Shown one piece after another: positions 9,541-17,913 of a stretch of 64,000 bases of DNA (the first letter of the stretch is position 1; every line of letters starts with the position of its first letter). The stretch covers positions 1 through 64,000 of the forward strand of contig PABA01000182.1 in NCBI GenBank assembly GCA_002699025.1, read 5' to 3'. The stretch comes from Sandaracinus sp. (GTDB taxonomy: Bacteria; Myxococcota_A; Polyangia; Polyangiales; Houyiibacteriaceae). A program made the position numbers and the translations under genes. Under the pieces are notes generated by a model, which was not told the origin of the DNA, searched no databases, and saw nothing but the letters and a program-made list of their open reading frames with translations.

Positions 9541-9942
9541 TCAGGCGGCGGGCGGGAGGTAGCGCAGGCGGCGCTGGGGCACGGGCGGGGGCGTGCCGCG
9601 GAGCTCCTCGCCGAGGCGGATGCGGCTCTCGAGGGCGATGTTCGTGAAGCGGAGCCCGACCGCGTAGCCCGGGTCGCCCTCGCGCCAGCCGCCGACGACC
9701 CGCGCGACCTTCGCCTCGGCGTCCACCCAGGTGTCCGAGCCGGGGATCTGGAAGCTCACGACGACGTCCTGCCCGACGCGCGCCTCGGCGTCGGCGGCGA
9801 GGAGCATGCCGTGCGGCGAGACGTCGAGGACGCGCTCACCGAGGAGCTCGAAGCCGTCGAGGAGAGCGGCCTGGCAGGGGGTGCGGAGGGCGCGCCGGAC
9901 GATCTTGCGGCGCGCGACGGAGGAACGGGACGAGGTGCGCAT
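9541..9942 (-). CDS. PilZ-domain protein
   Basis: A 133-residue protein. The N-terminal RRKIVRRALR segment and the following DVSPHGMLLAAD segment match the PilZ pattern RxxxR ... (D/N)xSxxG, the c-di-GMP binding signature. The C-terminal GYAVGLRF strand is also typical. Almost the whole protein is the PilZ domain, so it is a stand-alone c-di-GMP receptor or adaptor. It is the nearest gene, divergent, to the thioredoxin gene 132 bp away. A second PilZ protein is encoded at 13389-13712. Confidence 0.85.
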   Translation of the reverse strand: MRTSSRSSVARRKIVRRALRTPCQAALLDGFELLGERVLDVSPHGMLLAADAEARVGQDVVVSFQIPGSDTWVDAEAKVARVVGGWREGDPGYAVGLRFTNIALESRIRLGEELRGTPPPVPQRRLRYLPPAA

Positions 9943-10074
9943 GATGTGCTCCGATGTAGGACACGAACGTACCTGCGCCCGATCCCCGCTCCAAGAAAGC
10001 GGCGGCCCGCCCCGGCGGCGCGCCTTCGACGGCGCGCCTTCGACGGCCCCGAAGCCCGCTGCTATGGGGAGGGC

Positions 10075-10434
10075 ATGGGTCTGCTCGGCAAGCTGTTCGC
10101 CAAGAAGAAGATGCCCGTCCACCTGGACGATGCGTCGTTCACCGAGGAGGTGCTCCAGAGCGACCTCCCGGTCATCGTCGACGTCTGGTCCCCCGGCTGC
10201 GCGCCCTGCAAGAAGCTCGAGGAGATCATGGTCGGGCTCGCGACCGAGTACGACGGCCGCGTGAAGGTCTGCGAGCTCGGCACGCACATCGCGCCGCAGA
10301 CGGCCGCGAAGCTGCGCATCAGCGCGACGCCGACGGTCCTCTACTTCCAGAAGGGCCGCGAGAAGGATCGCGTGATGGGCTTCCGCGGCAGCCTCTACCA
10401 CCAGCAGGCGATCGAAGAGCTCTTCGAGGTCTGA
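10075..10434 (+). CDS. Thioredoxin-family protein with CAPC active site
   Basis: A 119-residue protein with a thioredoxin fold. The active-site motif is CAPC (42-45), preceded by VDVWSPG where classical thioredoxin has WC. The cis-proline is in ISATPTV (P86). The N-terminal extension (MGLLGKLFAKKK) is positively charged and could lie along the membrane, but it is not a signal peptide. A strong Shine-Dalgarno (GGGGAGG) precedes the ATG at 10075. The dithiol should be redox-active; the partner is unknown. Confidence 0.9.
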   Translation: MGLLGKLFAKKKMPVHLDDASFTEEVLQSDLPVIVDVWSPGCAPCKKLEEIMVGLATEYDGRVKVCELGTHIAPQTAAKLRISATPTVLYFQKGREKDRVMGFRGSLYHQQAIEELFEV

Positions 10435-10436
10435 GC

Positions 10437-10515
10437 CGACGCGCGGTGCCGACGCGCGGTGCCGACGCCCGGCCGCCGCTGTCGACGCCCGGTGCCGACG
10501 CCCGGCCGCGCGCCT
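10437..10515. repeat. GCCGACGC(G/C)CGGT short tandem repeat
   Basis: Imperfect copies of a 12-13 bp unit follow the thioredoxin stop and occupy much of the leader of the PNGase F-like gene. In-frame translation of the stretch gives only Pro/Arg-rich peptide, which supports starting the next gene downstream at 10627. Confidence 0.7.
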
Positions 10516-10626
10516 CCCGACCCGCCTCGCGTTCCCCGCCGTCGACGCGCACCGCGGCGCGAGCGGGCGACGCTCCGACGCACCTCTGCGCTCGCGTTCT
10601 CGCGCGGATCCGCTACCTTCCGCCGG

Positions 10627-12363
10627 GTGGATCGCGTTCTAGCTTTCATCTCTTGCGTCTGTCTGCTCGCCCTCCCCGCCTGCGGTGACGACGACGGCAC
10701 CTCCCTCGACCGCGGCGACGCCAGCCCCGACGCCACCACGCCCGACGCAGGCGCCCTGCCGGACACGGGCCCCCCGGGCGACGCCGGCTCCCCGGTCCCG
10801 GACGACGTCTGCGCGCGCCTCGACCTCCCGCGCGACGGCTTCGACGCCGACGCCGACGGCCTGGTCTTCGGCGAGCCCGCCGGCGACTTCACCGTCACCG
10901 AGCTCGATGGCTCCACCTGGAACCTCCGCGAGGAGTGGACCGGCTGCGAGAGCTTCGTCTTCCTGATCTACTTCCCGAGCACCTACGGCGACGCGCTCTT
11001 CTCCACGGTCCCGGAGCCCCTCGTCGATCGCAGCCCGGAGAACGCGCACTTCTTCCTCACCTCCTACGAGGAGAGCGAGGCCGACCGGCGCGCCACCATG
11101 GAGCGCATGAGCGCCGCCCTCGAGGAGGGCTTCGACTTCCTCGAGTGGACCGACGAGCAGCGCGAAGCCGCCCGCGAGCGCGTCCACTTCGTCGTCGATC
11201 GCGTCGACCAGATCGAGGGCAGCGTCGGCCCCTTCGTCACCGACTACATCGAGTACATGCAGGACTCGGACAACCGGGTGGACCTCGGCGACCGGGGCCT
11301 GATCCGGCCGCCGGCGCCCTTCGTCTTCGGCATCGACCGGGAGCAGCGCTGGGACGCCGGCGGCAGCCTCGACGAGTTCGTCGGCGGCGAGCCGCGCCTC
11401 TCCATGGCCGCCTACCTGCCGCACTTCTACGACCACCGGGCGGCCCTCCGGCATCGCCTCGAGGGCGAGGAGGGCGTCGAGGAGATCGTGGTGCTCGACG
11501 AGGACGTGACCGACCGCGTGCTCACCCGCGAGGTCACGCTCCCGGACGCCGAGACCATGGCCGCCTTCGACACGCTCGAGATCGACGTCGCCGTGAACTG
11601 CCCCCACCGGAGCCCCTTCGCGTGCTCCGAGTGGGATCGCATCGCGCGCATCGAGCTCTGCCTGGACGAGGGCTGCGAGGAGCGGCGCGAGCTGGTGCGC
11701 TGGATCACGCCCTACTGGCGGCGCGGCCTGCGTCGCTGGGCCCTCGACGCCTCGCCCCTGCTCGGCCTCCTCCGCGAGGGCGGCGCGCAGACGCTCCGCG
11801 TGGTGATGGGCCCGGAGTGGGAGCGCGCCACCGAGCGGCATGCGCGCGTGGCCCTGCGGCTCTCGGAGCGAGGCGGCCCGCGCGCCATCGGGGCGGCCCT
11901 GGCCTTCCGCGGCGGCAACCTCGACGCGAGCTACAACGAGCGCGAGCCCTTCGCCTTCACGCCCCCCGAGGGCGCGACGCGCGTGGAGCTCGTGACGATC
12001 CTCAGCGGCCACGGCCAGGCCGAGGGCACCAACTGCGCCGAGTGGTGCGACCACCGGCACCGCTTCCGGGTCGACGGCACGGACCTCGAGGAGATCGCCT
12101 CGGGCCCGGGCATCGGCTCGGCGCGGGGCTGCGCGGAGCTCGCGGCCGAAGGCGTGCCGCCCGGTCAGTGGGGCAACTGGGCGCCGCAGCGCGCCTACTG
12201 GTGCCCCGGCCTGCCCGTGACGCCGCAGCGGGTCGACATCACGGACCACGTCACGCCCGGCAGCGAGAGCACGCTCGAGTACGCGGCGCGCTACCGCACG
12301 GAGGCCCCGGACGGAGCGGGCGGCAACGTCGACCTGAGCGCCTACGTCGTCTGGTACGAGTGA
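10627..12363 (+). CDS. PNGase F-type lipoprotein with N-terminal thioredoxin-like domain
   Basis: A 578-residue protein from a GTG start. A lipoprotein signal ends in LLALPAC (Cys19), followed by an Asp/Pro-rich linker. Residues about 85-300 look like a redoxin/thioredoxin-like fold (GDFTVTELDGSTWNL, then GPFVTDY and PFVFGIDREQRW) without a catalytic CxxC. From about residue 310 the sequence follows peptide-N-glycosidase F: CSEWDRIARIEL, RWITPYW, NCAEWCDHRHRF and GNWAPQRAYWCPG. PNGase F catalytic Asp60, Glu118 and Glu206 appear as D337, E397 and E472, so an active amidase that releases N-glycans from glycoproteins is plausible. It is probably exported and lipid-anchored. The domain fusion is inferred by eye. 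Confidence 0.85.
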   Translation: MDRVLAFISCVCLLALPACGDDDGTSLDRGDASPDATTPDAGALPDTGPPGDAGSPVPDDVCARLDLPRDGFDADADGLVFGEPAGDFTVTELDGSTWNLREEWTGCESFVFLIYFPSTYGDALFSTVPEPLVDRSPENAHFFLTSYEESEADRRATMERMSAALEEGFDFLEWTDEQREAARERVHFVVDRVDQIEGSVGPFVTDYIEYMQDSDNRVDLGDRGLIRPPAPFVFGIDREQRWDAGGSLDEFVGGEPRLSMAAYLPHFYDHRAALRHRLEGEEGVEEIVVLDEDVTDRVLTREVTLPDAETMAAFDTLEIDVAVNCPHRSPFACSEWDRIARIELCLDEGCEERRELVRWITPYWRRGLRRWALDASPLLGLLREGGAQTLRVVMGPEWERATERHARVALRLSERGGPRAIGAALAFRGGNLDASYNEREPFAFTPPEGATRVELVTILSGHGQAEGTNCAEWCDHRHRFRVDGTDLEEIASGPGIGSARGCAELAAEGVPPGQWGNWAPQRAYWCPGLPVTPQRVDITDHVTPGSESTLEYAARYRTEAPDGAGGNVDLSAYVVWYE

Positions 12364-12383
12364 GCCGCTTCGCCGCGCGCCGG

Positions 12384-12437
12384 GTCGATCCGATGCGCGG
12401 CGTCGACCCGATGCGCGGCGTCGACCCGATGGCGAAG
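12384..12437. repeat. 18-bp repeat, three copies
   Basis: Three units of GTCGACCCGATGCGCGGC type fill the short gap between the PNGase F-like gene and the convergent hypothetical gene. The third copy is diverged at its end. Confidence 0.8.
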
Positions 12438-12478
12438 GCGTTCGCGCAGCGCTCGGTCAGCGAAGGAGCGCGGGCGGG

Positions 12479-13318
12479 TCAGTAGGCGCGCCGCTGGGCG
12501 GCGAGCGCGTGGTTCCGCATGCGGAGGTCGCCGGTCTCCGCGTAGAGCTCCCCGAAGATCGCCGCCGCGTCCATCATGCGGCCCTCGCGCATGGCGAAGA
12601 TCGCCTCCGCCTCGCGCGCCCCGGCGCCGCCCGCCTCCGCGAAGGCCCGGAGCGCCGCCGCCCGCCGGTCGAGGGGCGCGTCGTGCACCTCGAGGGCGAG
12701 CCAGCCGTGGTAGGCCTGCAGCTCGACGGGCGCGAACCCCTCGGTGAGCGGGCGCCGATGGATGCCGTTCCAGCGCGCCCGGAAGAGCGCCCAGACGACT
12801 GGCGCCGGCGCGACAATCCGCCCGCCTTCGCTGGCGTGGTAGCGATCGAGCATGCGCGGGAAGGAGCCGAGCACCTCTTCCTCGGTCTCCTGCTCGAGCT
12901 CGCCCGCGAGCGCCGGCTCGAGCTGCTGCATGGCCTCCGCCCGGAGCGCGGCGATGGCGTCCGGTCCCTGCTGCTGCCGGAGGGTCGCCACGGCGCCGCG
13001 GATCTGCCGCTCGCGCGCGGCGAAGGCCTCCTGCGACTCGCCCTGCCCGACCTCCGCGCGCCCCTGCGCCGCGTAGAGCGCGCGGAGCCGATCGGCGACC
13101 CCGCCTTCGGGCGCCTGGCCGGCGAGGCGCGCGCTCTCCGCACGCACCTCGGCGAAGGCCCCGTCGTCGAGGCGGAGGGGCGGCAGCTCGTGCGGCGTGA
13201 CCGGCTTCGGCAACACGAGGAAGAGGGCGCCGAACGCGGCCGCGAAGGTCGCGAGGATGAGGCGCGCACCGGAGGGCGTGAGGCGCGAGCGAGGCGCCTT
13301 GACGGGGGGCTCGGCCAA
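12479..13318 (-). CDS. Single-pass membrane protein of unknown function
   Basis: A 279-residue protein, apparently starting at TTG (13318) with AAGGGG upstream. One membrane segment lies at about residues 18-37 (ARLILATFAAAFGALFLVLP), leaving a short cytoplasmic tail and a large periplasmic part. The rest is rich in Ala, Glu and Arg and predicted helical, with TPR-like spacing near the C-terminus (AEAIFAMREGRMMDAAAIFGEL). No family was recognised. The start abuts the divergent PilZ gene, and the first codons lie in its leader. Confidence 0.7.
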   Translation of the reverse strand: MAEPPVKAPRSRLTPSGARLILATFAAAFGALFLVLPKPVTPHELPPLRLDDGAFAEVRAESARLAGQAPEGGVADRLRALYAAQGRAEVGQGESQEAFAARERQIRGAVATLRQQQGPDAIAALRAEAMQQLEPALAGELEQETEEEVLGSFPRMLDRYHASEGGRIVAPAPVVWALFRARWNGIHRRPLTEGFAPVELQAYHGWLALEVHDAPLDRRAAALRAFAEAGGAGAREAEAIFAMREGRMMDAAAIFGELYAETGDLRMRNHALAAQRRAY

Positions 13319-13388
13319 GCGCTACCCCTTGGGCCCCGTCGGGCGCGACGCCCGCGGGCCCACCCGAGCAGGCTCCCCGGAGGCCCCC

Positions 13389-13712
13389 GTGACCGGACGT
13401 CGCGTCCACGAACGATACGACTGCGAGCTCCCCGTCACCCTCGTCCACGGCGAGGAGGAGACCCCGGGCAAGGCGACCAACATCAGCCTGGGTGGGATGT
13501 ACGTCGTGACGCCCCTCGAGCTCGCGTACGGCACGCCGGTGAAGGTACGTTTCCGCGTCCCCGCGCTCAAGGAAGACGCGCTCGTGGAGTGCACCGTGCG
13601 CTGGGCGAAGGACGACGGGATCGGCGCGCAGTTCGGCAGCCTGCGCGCGATCGAGGTCTGGGCGCTGAACCAGTACTTCAAGGGGCTGGAGCCCTCGCCG
13701 GTCCCGGAATAG
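13389..13712 (+). CDS. PilZ-domain protein
   Basis: A 107-residue stand-alone PilZ protein. It has the RRVHERYDC segment at the N-terminus (RxxxR-type arginines) and NISLGGMYV in the middle, the c-di-GMP binding pattern. The subtype resembles the short PilZ proteins found in several copies in myxobacteria. A GGAGG site five bases before the GTG at 13389 fixes the start; a longer in-frame extension overlaps the divergent gene. It converges with maeB across a repeat-filled 351-bp gap. Confidence 0.87.
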   Translation: MTGRRVHERYDCELPVTLVHGEEETPGKATNISLGGMYVVTPLELAYGTPVKVRFRVPALKEDALVECTVRWAKDDGIGAQFGSLRAIEVWALNQYFKGLEPSPVPE

Positions 13713-13738
13713 CTGGCAAGAGGCCAGCGACTCCACCC

Positions 13739-14036
13739 ATGCCCGTGCCCCTGCCCCTGCCCGCCACCTCCCATGAGAGGCCGGCGAGCAGGCTCGTGCT
13801 CCGACACGCCTGACCCGCTCGCGGCTCCACGTCCGAACCCGAAGCCGGGCACGGGCGCGATGGGCACGGGGGCTCGTCCTCGTGCCTGGCCGCTCGCGGC
13901 TCCATGTCCGAACCCGAAGACGGGCACGGGCAGGGGCACGGGCACGGGGGATCGTCCTCGCGTCTGGTCCGCTCGCGGCTCCATGTCCGAACCCGACCGC
14001 GGGCAGGGGCAGGGGCAGGGGCAGGGGCACGGGGGG
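13739..14036. repeat. Composite repeat element: inverted C/G-rich ends around three ~75-79 bp direct repeats
   Basis: Cores reading CGCTCGCGGCTCCA begin near 13816, 13891 and 13970, each continuing with GTCCGAACCCGA and a (GGGCACGGG)-type tail. A C-rich stretch at about 13739-13765 (GCCCCTGCCCCTGCCC) is the reverse complement of the G-rich tail near 14001-14030, so the whole unit could fold back. It fills the gap between two convergent genes. Confidence 0.75.
14001..14036 (+). other. G-quadruplex-forming G-tract array
   Basis: At least five runs of three to six G separated by CA dinucleotides occur in 36 bases on the plus strand. This matches the usual G3+N1-7 quadruplex pattern with very short loops. 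It would lie in the RNA downstream of the PilZ gene; the complementary C-rich strand is downstream of maeB. Confidence 0.6.
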
Positions 14037-14063
14037 TCGGCGTCGCTTCGCTCCTCCGATCCC

Positions 14064-16313
14064 TCACCCCATACGGCCCGCCCGCGCCACCGTCAGCGCC
14101 GTCATGTGCACCACCGTCGACACGCTCGCCCCCTGCTGGAGCACGTTCACCGGCCGCCGCATCCCCAGCACCAGCGGCCCGATCACCTCGCTCCCCATCG
14201 CGCTGAGCAGCTTGTAGGCGATGTTGCCCGCCGAGAGGTTCGGGAAGATCAGCACGTTCGCCGCCCCCTCGAGCGACGCGAACGGGTACGGCCCCCGCGC
14301 CGACTCGAGCAGCGCCACGTCCGCCTGCATCTCCCCCTCCACCTGCAGGTCCGGCCGCAGCCGCTTCACCCGCGCGGTCGCCTCCGAGACCTTCCGCTGG
14401 TGCGGGTGCGGCGCGTCCCCGAAGTTCGAGAAGCTCAGCATCGCCAACCGCGGCTCGATCCCCAGCTCCCGCACGAGATCCGCCGTCAGCACCGCGACCT
14501 CCGCCAGCGTCTCCGCGTCCGGGTCGATGTTCACGGTCGTGTCCGCGAAGAACTTCACGCCCTCCTTCGCGACGACCATGTAGCAGCCGCACGCGCGCCT
14601 CACGCCCTCGGCCACGCCGACGATCTGCAGCGCCGGCCGGATCGTGTCCGGGTACGGCGACGTCAGCCCGCTCACGAGCCCATCCACCTCGCCGCGCTGC
14701 ACCATCATCATCCCGTACGCCGTCCGGCTCTTCTCGAGCGCCCGCCGCGCCCGCGCCCGCGTCATCCCCTTGCGCCGGCGCAGCGTCCACAGGGCCTCCG
14801 CGTACTCGTCCAGCGCCGGCAGCGCGCTCCGGTCCACGATCTCCACCCCCTCGAGATCCACCCCGAGCTCCTCGGCCCGCGCGCGCATCACCGCCGGCCG
14901 CCCGATCAACACCGGCCGCGCGATCCCCTCGCTCTCGACGATGTCCGCCGCCCGCAGGATCGTGTCCTCCTCCCCCTCCGGGAAGACCACCCGCCGCGGG
15001 TCCTTCCGCGCCATGCTCGTCACCTGCCACATGACCCGCCGCGTCGGATCGAGCTTCCGCTCGAGCTCGTGCCGGTAGGCCTGCACGTCGAGCTCCCGCT
15101 GCGCGAGCCCCGACGCGATCGCCGCCTCCGCCACCGCCGGCGCCACCCAGTGGAGCGAGCGCATGTCCATCGGCTTCGGGATCACGTAGTCCGGCCCGAA
15201 CTTCATCGCCTCGCCGCCATAGGCCGCGAGCACGTCGTCCGAGACCCCCTCCCGCGCGAGCCGCGCCAGCGCGTCCGCCGCCGCCAGCTTCATGCGATCG
15301 TCGATGCCCGTCGCGCCCACGTCGAGCGCCCCGCGGAAGATGTAGGGGAAGCCGAGGACGTTGTTCACCTGATTCGGGAAGTCGCTCCGCCCCGTCCCGA
15401 CGATCGCGTCCGGCCGCGCCGCCCGCGCCTCCTCGTAGCCGATCTCCGGATCCGGGTTCGCCAGCGCGAAGACGATCGGCCGCTCGGCCATCGTCTTCAG
15501 CATCTCCCCGGAGACGATGCCCCCCGCCGAGAGGCCGATCATCACGTCCGCCCCCTCGAGCGCCTCGGCGAGCGTCGAGCGCGGGTCGTCCGCCGGCCGC
15601 GCGAAGGCCCGGCGCGTCTCGTCGAGCCCCTCCCGGTCCACCTTCACCACGCCGTCCACGTCGACCAGGGTCACGTGCGCGGGCTTCACGCCGAGCTTCG
15701 TCCACAGGCGCATGCAGCCCATGGCCGCCGCCCCGGCGCCGATGCAGGTCACCTTCAGATCCTCGAAGCGCTTGCCCTGCAGCTCGCAGGCGTTCGTGAG
15801 CGCCGCCGCGCTGATGATCGCCGTGCCGTGCTGGTCGTCGTGGAAGACCGGGATGTGCAGCCGCGAGCGGAGCTGCTCCTCGATGTAGAAGCACTCGGGC
15901 GCCTTGATGTCCTCGAGGTTGATGCCCCCGAAGGTCGGCTCGAGCGCCGCCACGACGTCGATGAAGCGCTCCGGATCCTTCGCGTCCACCTCGATGTCGA
16001 AGACGTCGATGTCCGCGTACTTCTTGAAGAGGACCGCCTTGCCCTCCATCACCGGCTTCGCCGCGAGCGGCCCGATGTCGCCGAGGCCGAGCACGGCCGT
16101 GCCGTTGGTGATGACGGCGACGAGGTTGCGGCGGGCGGTCAGCGTGTCGACCTCGGCCGGGTCGGCGTGGATGGCGCGGCAGGGCTCGGCGACCCCGGGC
16201 GAGTAGGCCAGGCTGAGCTCGCGCTGGCTGCTCACGGGCTTGGTCGGGACCACCTCGATCTTCCCGGGCCGACCGGCGCGGTGGTAGGCGAGCGCGTCCT
16301 CTTTGCGGGTCAT
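14064..16313 (-). CDS. maeB: NADP-dependent malic enzyme with C-terminal phosphotransacetylase-like domain
   Basis: A 749-residue protein with the MaeB architecture. Residues about 1-420 are the malic enzyme part: YSPGVAEPC near the start, [12 protein letters not shown], the HDDQHGTA metal/substrate segment and the IGAGAAAMG nucleotide-binding loop. From about 430 to the end the protein resembles phosphate acetyl/butyryltransferase ([31 protein letters not shown]-like segments and the MRRPVNVLQ end). It oxidatively decarboxylates malate to pyruvate and supplies NADPH; in known MaeB proteins the second domain binds acetyl-CoA as a regulator and does not act as a transferase. Monocistronic as seen. 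Confidence 0.96.
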   Translation of the reverse strand: MTRKEDALAYHRAGRPGKIEVVPTKPVSSQRELSLAYSPGVAEPCRAIHADPAEVDTLTARRNLVAVITNGTAVLGLGDIGPLAAKPVMEGKAVLFKKYADIDVFDIEVDAKDPERFIDVVAALEPTFGGINLEDIKAPECFYIEEQLRSRLHIPVFHDDQHGTAIISAAALTNACELQGKRFEDLKVTCIGAGAAAMGCMRLWTKLGVKPAHVTLVDVDGVVKVDREGLDETRRAFARPADDPRSTLAEALEGADVMIGLSAGGIVSGEMLKTMAERPIVFALANPDPEIGYEEARAARPDAIVGTGRSDFPNQVNNVLGFPYIFRGALDVGATGIDDRMKLAAADALARLAREGVSDDVLAAYGGEAMKFGPDYVIPKPMDMRSLHWVAPAVAEAAIASGLAQRELDVQAYRHELERKLDPTRRVMWQVTSMARKDPRRVVFPEGEEDTILRAADIVESEGIARPVLIGRPAVMRARAEELGVDLEGVEIVDRSALPALDEYAEALWTLRRRKGMTRARARRALEKSRTAYGMMMVQRGEVDGLVSGLTSPYPDTIRPALQIVGVAEGVRRACGCYMVVAKEGVKFFADTTVNIDPDAETLAEVAVLTADLVRELGIEPRLAMLSFSNFGDAPHPHQRKVSEATARVKRLRPDLQVEGEMQADVALLESARGPYPFASLEGAANVLIFPNLSAGNIAYKLLSAMGSEVIGPLVLGMRRPVNVLQQGASVSTVVHMTALTVARAGRMG

Positions 16314-16557
16314 GGGCGGACACTAAACCAGAGCGCCCGCCTCCGGTGGCCTTCCCCACGACGATCGCCCTTTGGCCCGCGCGCACCTCGGGCTCCGACC
16401 GGGTCGACCGGCTGGACAGCCCCCCGCCCTTCCCCTAGCTTCGACGGGGCGAGGAGCGCTGCGGGGCGCCCGCGGTCGAGCGCTCGGTCGAGCGCCGCCA
16501 ACCCCCGCTCCCCGAGGTGATGAGGACCGGAGACCGACCAGCGCAGAGGGTGCGGAC

Positions 16558-17364
16558 GTGAAGGTCGATCTCCGCAAGAGCCTCTTCATCCTGCCGAACC
16601 TCTTCACGCTCTCGAGCGTGCTGTGCGGCTTCTACGCGATCCTCACCAGCACCCACCCGGAGGCGGGGAGCGACGACTTCTACCGCGCGTCGCTGCTGAT
16701 CATCTTCGCGATGTTCTTCGACACGATCGACGGGCGCGTCGCGCGGCTGACCAAGACGCAGAGCGCCATCGGCGTGCAGCTCGACTCCCTCGCCGACGTC
16801 CTCTCCTTCGGCGCCGCCCCGGCCGTGCTCGTCTACCGCTGGGCCCTCGAAGAGTACGGCACCGTCGGCGTGCTCGTCTGCTTCGCCTACATCGCCTGCG
16901 GCACCATCCGCCTCGCCCGCTTCAACGTCCTCACCATGGGGGAGGCGGGCGCCCCGAAGAAGCCCGGCAAGTACATCATGGGCCTGCCCATCCCCGCGGC
17001 GGCCGGCATCCTCATCTCGCTCGTCGTCGCCAACACGGCGGCCCGCGAGACCGCCGCCCGGGACGTCCTCGGCTCCCCCTCGATCGTCCTCGCGGTCGTG
17101 CTCGCGCTGGCCTTCTTCATGGTCAGCACGATCAAGTTCCGCTCCTTCAAGGACATCAAGCTCTCGGCGCGGACGGCGATCTTCGTGGTCTTCGCCATCG
17201 GCTCGACGATCTTCGTCGCCTGGCGCTTCCACGTCTCCTTCGCCCTCGTCTGGCTCCTCGCCAGCTACATCGTCATCGGCCTCGCCGAGTCGCTCCTCAG
17301 CCTCGCCGGCCGAGCCCGGCGCCGGGGCGAGCACGACGACGAAGAGGCCGAAGAGCCGAGCTGA
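16558..17364 (+). CDS. pssA: CDP-diacylglycerol-serine O-phosphatidyltransferase
   Basis: A 268-residue integral membrane enzyme. The CDP-alcohol phosphotransferase signature DGxxAR(x8)GxxxDxxxD is exact: D58, G59, A62, R63, G72, D76 and D80. The N-terminal ILPNLFTLSSVLCGF segment is characteristic of PssA. It makes phosphatidylserine, the precursor of phosphatidylethanolamine, at the inner membrane. About seven to eight hydrophobic segments follow, and the C-terminus is an acidic/basic tail. The GTG start at 16558 has GAGGG upstream; longer frames are low-complexity. No phosphatidylserine decarboxylase gene is adjacent. Confidence 0.94.
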   Translation: MKVDLRKSLFILPNLFTLSSVLCGFYAILTSTHPEAGSDDFYRASLLIIFAMFFDTIDGRVARLTKTQSAIGVQLDSLADVLSFGAAPAVLVYRWALEEYGTVGVLVCFAYIACGTIRLARFNVLTMGEAGAPKKPGKYIMGLPIPAAAGILISLVVANTAARETAARDVLGSPSIVLAVVLALAFFMVSTIKFRSFKDIKLSARTAIFVVFAIGSTIFVAWRFHVSFALVWLLASYIVIGLAESLLSLAGRARRRGEHDDEEAEEPS

Positions 17365-17385
17365 GCGGGCGGGGCGGCGCGCGCC

Positions 17386-17913
17386 CTACTCCATCACGTC
17401 GCGCGCGCCGAGCGTGTAGGGGACCTCGAAGCTCTCGCTCTGGCAGGTGCCGCCGACGCAGGTGCCGCTCGAGCAGTCGGCCGGCGCGCGCGTCCGGAAG
17501 AGGAGCGTCACGTCCTGGCTCGACGGGATCTCCGGGCCGATGAAGGGGTTGTCGATCGTCTTCTCGACCAGCCCGTCGCCGGCCATCGCGTCGCCGCCCT
17601 CCCCGTCGTCGCGGAGCGTGACGAGGTCGAAGATGCGCGGCGTCTCGCCCCCGGTGCGTAGCTGGATGGCGACCTCGTGGTTCCGCTCGAGGCGCGGGCA
17701 GCGGTCGAAGGCGACGCGCACGTCGAGGGTCTCGAGCGGATCGCCGACGGTCACGCCGCCCGGCTCCACGCTCGCCGCCGTGATCACGGCGTACTCGTAG
17801 GGCAAGCAGTTCGGCACGGTGCCGCCGCCGCAGCTCTTCTCGAGGAGGGTCTCGTCGCCGCAGCCGGCGAGCAGCCCGAGCGCGAGGATCGACAGGGAGA
17901 TCGGGAGCTTCAT
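17386..17913 (-). CDS. Small lipoprotein
   Basis: A 175-residue protein with a clear lipobox (LALGLLAGC, Cys18). Several Cys pairs (CSSGTCVGGTCQ near the C-terminus) suggest an oxidised periplasmic or surface domain. No enzymatic motif or named family is recognised. Its ATG overlaps the stop of nothing upstream but is itself coupled: the mannosyltransferase-like gene's stop lies at 17910-17912, giving an ATGA overlap. It is therefore the last gene of the three-gene unit 20761 to 17386. Confidence 0.78.
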   Translation of the reverse strand: MKLPISLSILALGLLAGCGDETLLEKSCGGGTVPNCLPYEYAVITAASVEPGGVTVGDPLETLDVRVAFDRCPRLERNHEVAIQLRTGGETPRIFDLVTLRDDGEGGDAMAGDGLVEKTIDNPFIGPEIPSSQDVTLLFRTRAPADCSSGTCVGGTCQSESFEVPYTLGARDVME

